Positions 63,173 to 64,000 of a stretch of DNA of 64,000 nt are shown here, piece by piece (position 1 is the stretch's first letter; every line of letters starts with the position of its first letter). The stretch is from Tetrapyrgos nigripes (Eukaryota > Basidiomycota > Agaricomycetes > Agaricales > Campanellaceae). The notes under the pieces were generated by a model. The model searched no databases, was not told the DNA's origin, and was given only the letters and a program-made list of their open reading frames with translations. The position numbers were made by a program, and so were the translations under genes. The DNA lies in the NCBI GenBank assembly GCA_013368315.1, contig JAACJM010000156.1, positions 62,001 to 126,000 on the forward strand, read 5' to 3'.

Positions 63173-64000
63173 CGAGGGCCATCGATGCTGGTCTTATCCC
63201 ATACAACTACTGTTGTCAAGATGGATCGCATTGTCAAGGTCAACGGCGAGCTCATCACCGAGTAAGCTGTCGGACTTGATGTTGTGCAGTTGGTGGATCG
63301 ATTTTTCGCTTTATCTCCTTCTTCATCTATATTGCCCAGTAAAATATATAACCTGGGTTCAGTTTAGAGTCGCATTAGGCACTCTTTGCTGGTTTAGTTA
63401 TAGATCTAGATAAGTCACTTTATACCTGTAACAGTTATTTGTGGAACCCTTATGGATCTACAGATAGTTGTATGCAGAGTGACTGGCACACTTTGCAGCC
63501 TCCACTTTAGTGTGGGACTGTTTTTTGCACTCAGGCAAAACTCCGTAGTCATTCGGATGAGCCAGGGGCGTTTATAAAAGTTGCCGATCTAGATCTATAG
63601 AAAAACAGTAGTTAGATAGTGCTCCCCTATATGCTTTAAGGCATCTCTACACCCATTAGGAAGTACTGTGCCACTACGGTCAATATTGCGACTTCTAGAG
63701 TAATCATGTGCTCTCTGTCAAGAGTATGGTCTCTGACAGTGTGAAATTGATTGAGAAGCACTGATGAAGAAGTTAATATAGGATTCCATTATGCGCACGT
63801 ACCGACGAACGGTTTTCTACTGGCATATAGTTGATTAATGCAAATGTATTATGTACATTCCTTGTCTGGGGCGTTTGCTCAGAAAGGAGAAGGAATATTG
63901 CGATCATCCAATACACTGTGGTTGTATTAGACCCTTCGATGTTCCTTGGTACTTGTGACCTATTGAATGCACATCTTTACTGATTGATGCTTCATAGATC
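63173..64000. other. no recognised gene
   Basis: After the second PBS a short open frame at 63,220 (M-D-R-I-V-K-V-N-G) stops after 14 codons. The rest is AT-rich with no recognisable ORF, repeat or terminal structure. The missing N-terminal half of the Plavaka copy was looked for here and not found. Confidence 0.45.

Noticed and set aside
1..64000. tRNA genes, rRNA, CRISPR arrays
   Set aside because: No cloverleaf with A and B boxes, no rRNA stretch and no regularly spaced repeat array were seen by eye; a dedicated tRNA scan was not possible.

Overview
The window looks like a repeat-rich, gene-poor stretch of a mushroom-forming basidiomycete (Agaricomycetes) genome. The grounds are short GT-AG introns in every gene-like stretch, two Plavaka (KDZ-related) transposases of the mushroom type, fungal DUF659-type hAT transposases, a chromodomain Ty3/Gypsy element, Ty1/Copia elements primed from an initiator-tRNA fragment, and a basidiomycete-type seven-transmembrane protein gene. 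I see no rRNA, tRNA, CRISPR array or bacterial-style operon. Almost everything recognisable is a mobile element or a broken gene; the only gene that could be an ordinary intact host gene is the membrane protein at about 50.1-51.8 kb.

Layout. 1-7.4 kb: gene-free DNA with a dispersed repeat, a hAT-type MITE (8-bp TSD) inside an element bounded by inverted GAATTCTGCGTGTC motifs, and a 189-bp tandem duplication. 7.4-18.6 kb: a giant palindrome (arms of about 6.0 and 5.1 kb, 66-bp spacer) carrying gene fragments in both arms (Gfo/Idh/MocA oxidoreductase, F-box-type LRR protein, unrecognised ORFs); the left arm later received a 1,163-bp hAT element and the right arm a 230-bp solo LTR. 18.6-20.6 kb: a short inverted-repeat element and a short-chain dehydrogenase relic. 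20.8-29.2 kb: a candidate Plavaka transposon with transposase, a conserved downstream coiled-coil gene and a divergent upstream gene. 33.1-48.3 kb: one BED/DUF659 hAT transposase gene (minus strand) split by at least four insertions: a solo LTR, a 1.67-kb non-coding insertion, a second solo LTR, and inside that a complete Ty3/Gypsy chromovirus, which itself holds a Tc1 element and another solo LTR. Most junctions carry exact target-site duplications, so the order of events can be read. 50.1-51.8 kb: seven-transmembrane protein gene. 52-57 kb: small repeats, little else. 57.1-60.0 kb: a second, 5'-truncated Plavaka with the same downstream coiled-coil gene. 60.0-63.2 kb: a Ty1/Copia element (LTR, PBS, gag, extra ORF) abutting the LTR and PBS of another Copia family.

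Most interesting. (1) The Gypsy element has an extra ORF between integrase and 3' LTR with two tandem zinc-finger-like modules, C-x9-10-C-x5-H-x3-H/C; the same eight-ligand array occurs downstream of gag in the unrelated Copia element. (2) Both Plavaka copies keep the same small multi-exon coiled-coil gene at the same distance and orientation downstream of the transposase, which points to a real second gene of this transposon. (3) The 11-kb palindrome and the nested insertions give a well-resolved history of rearrangement. All reading was by eye; no alignment or database search was run, so family names rest on recognised motifs.
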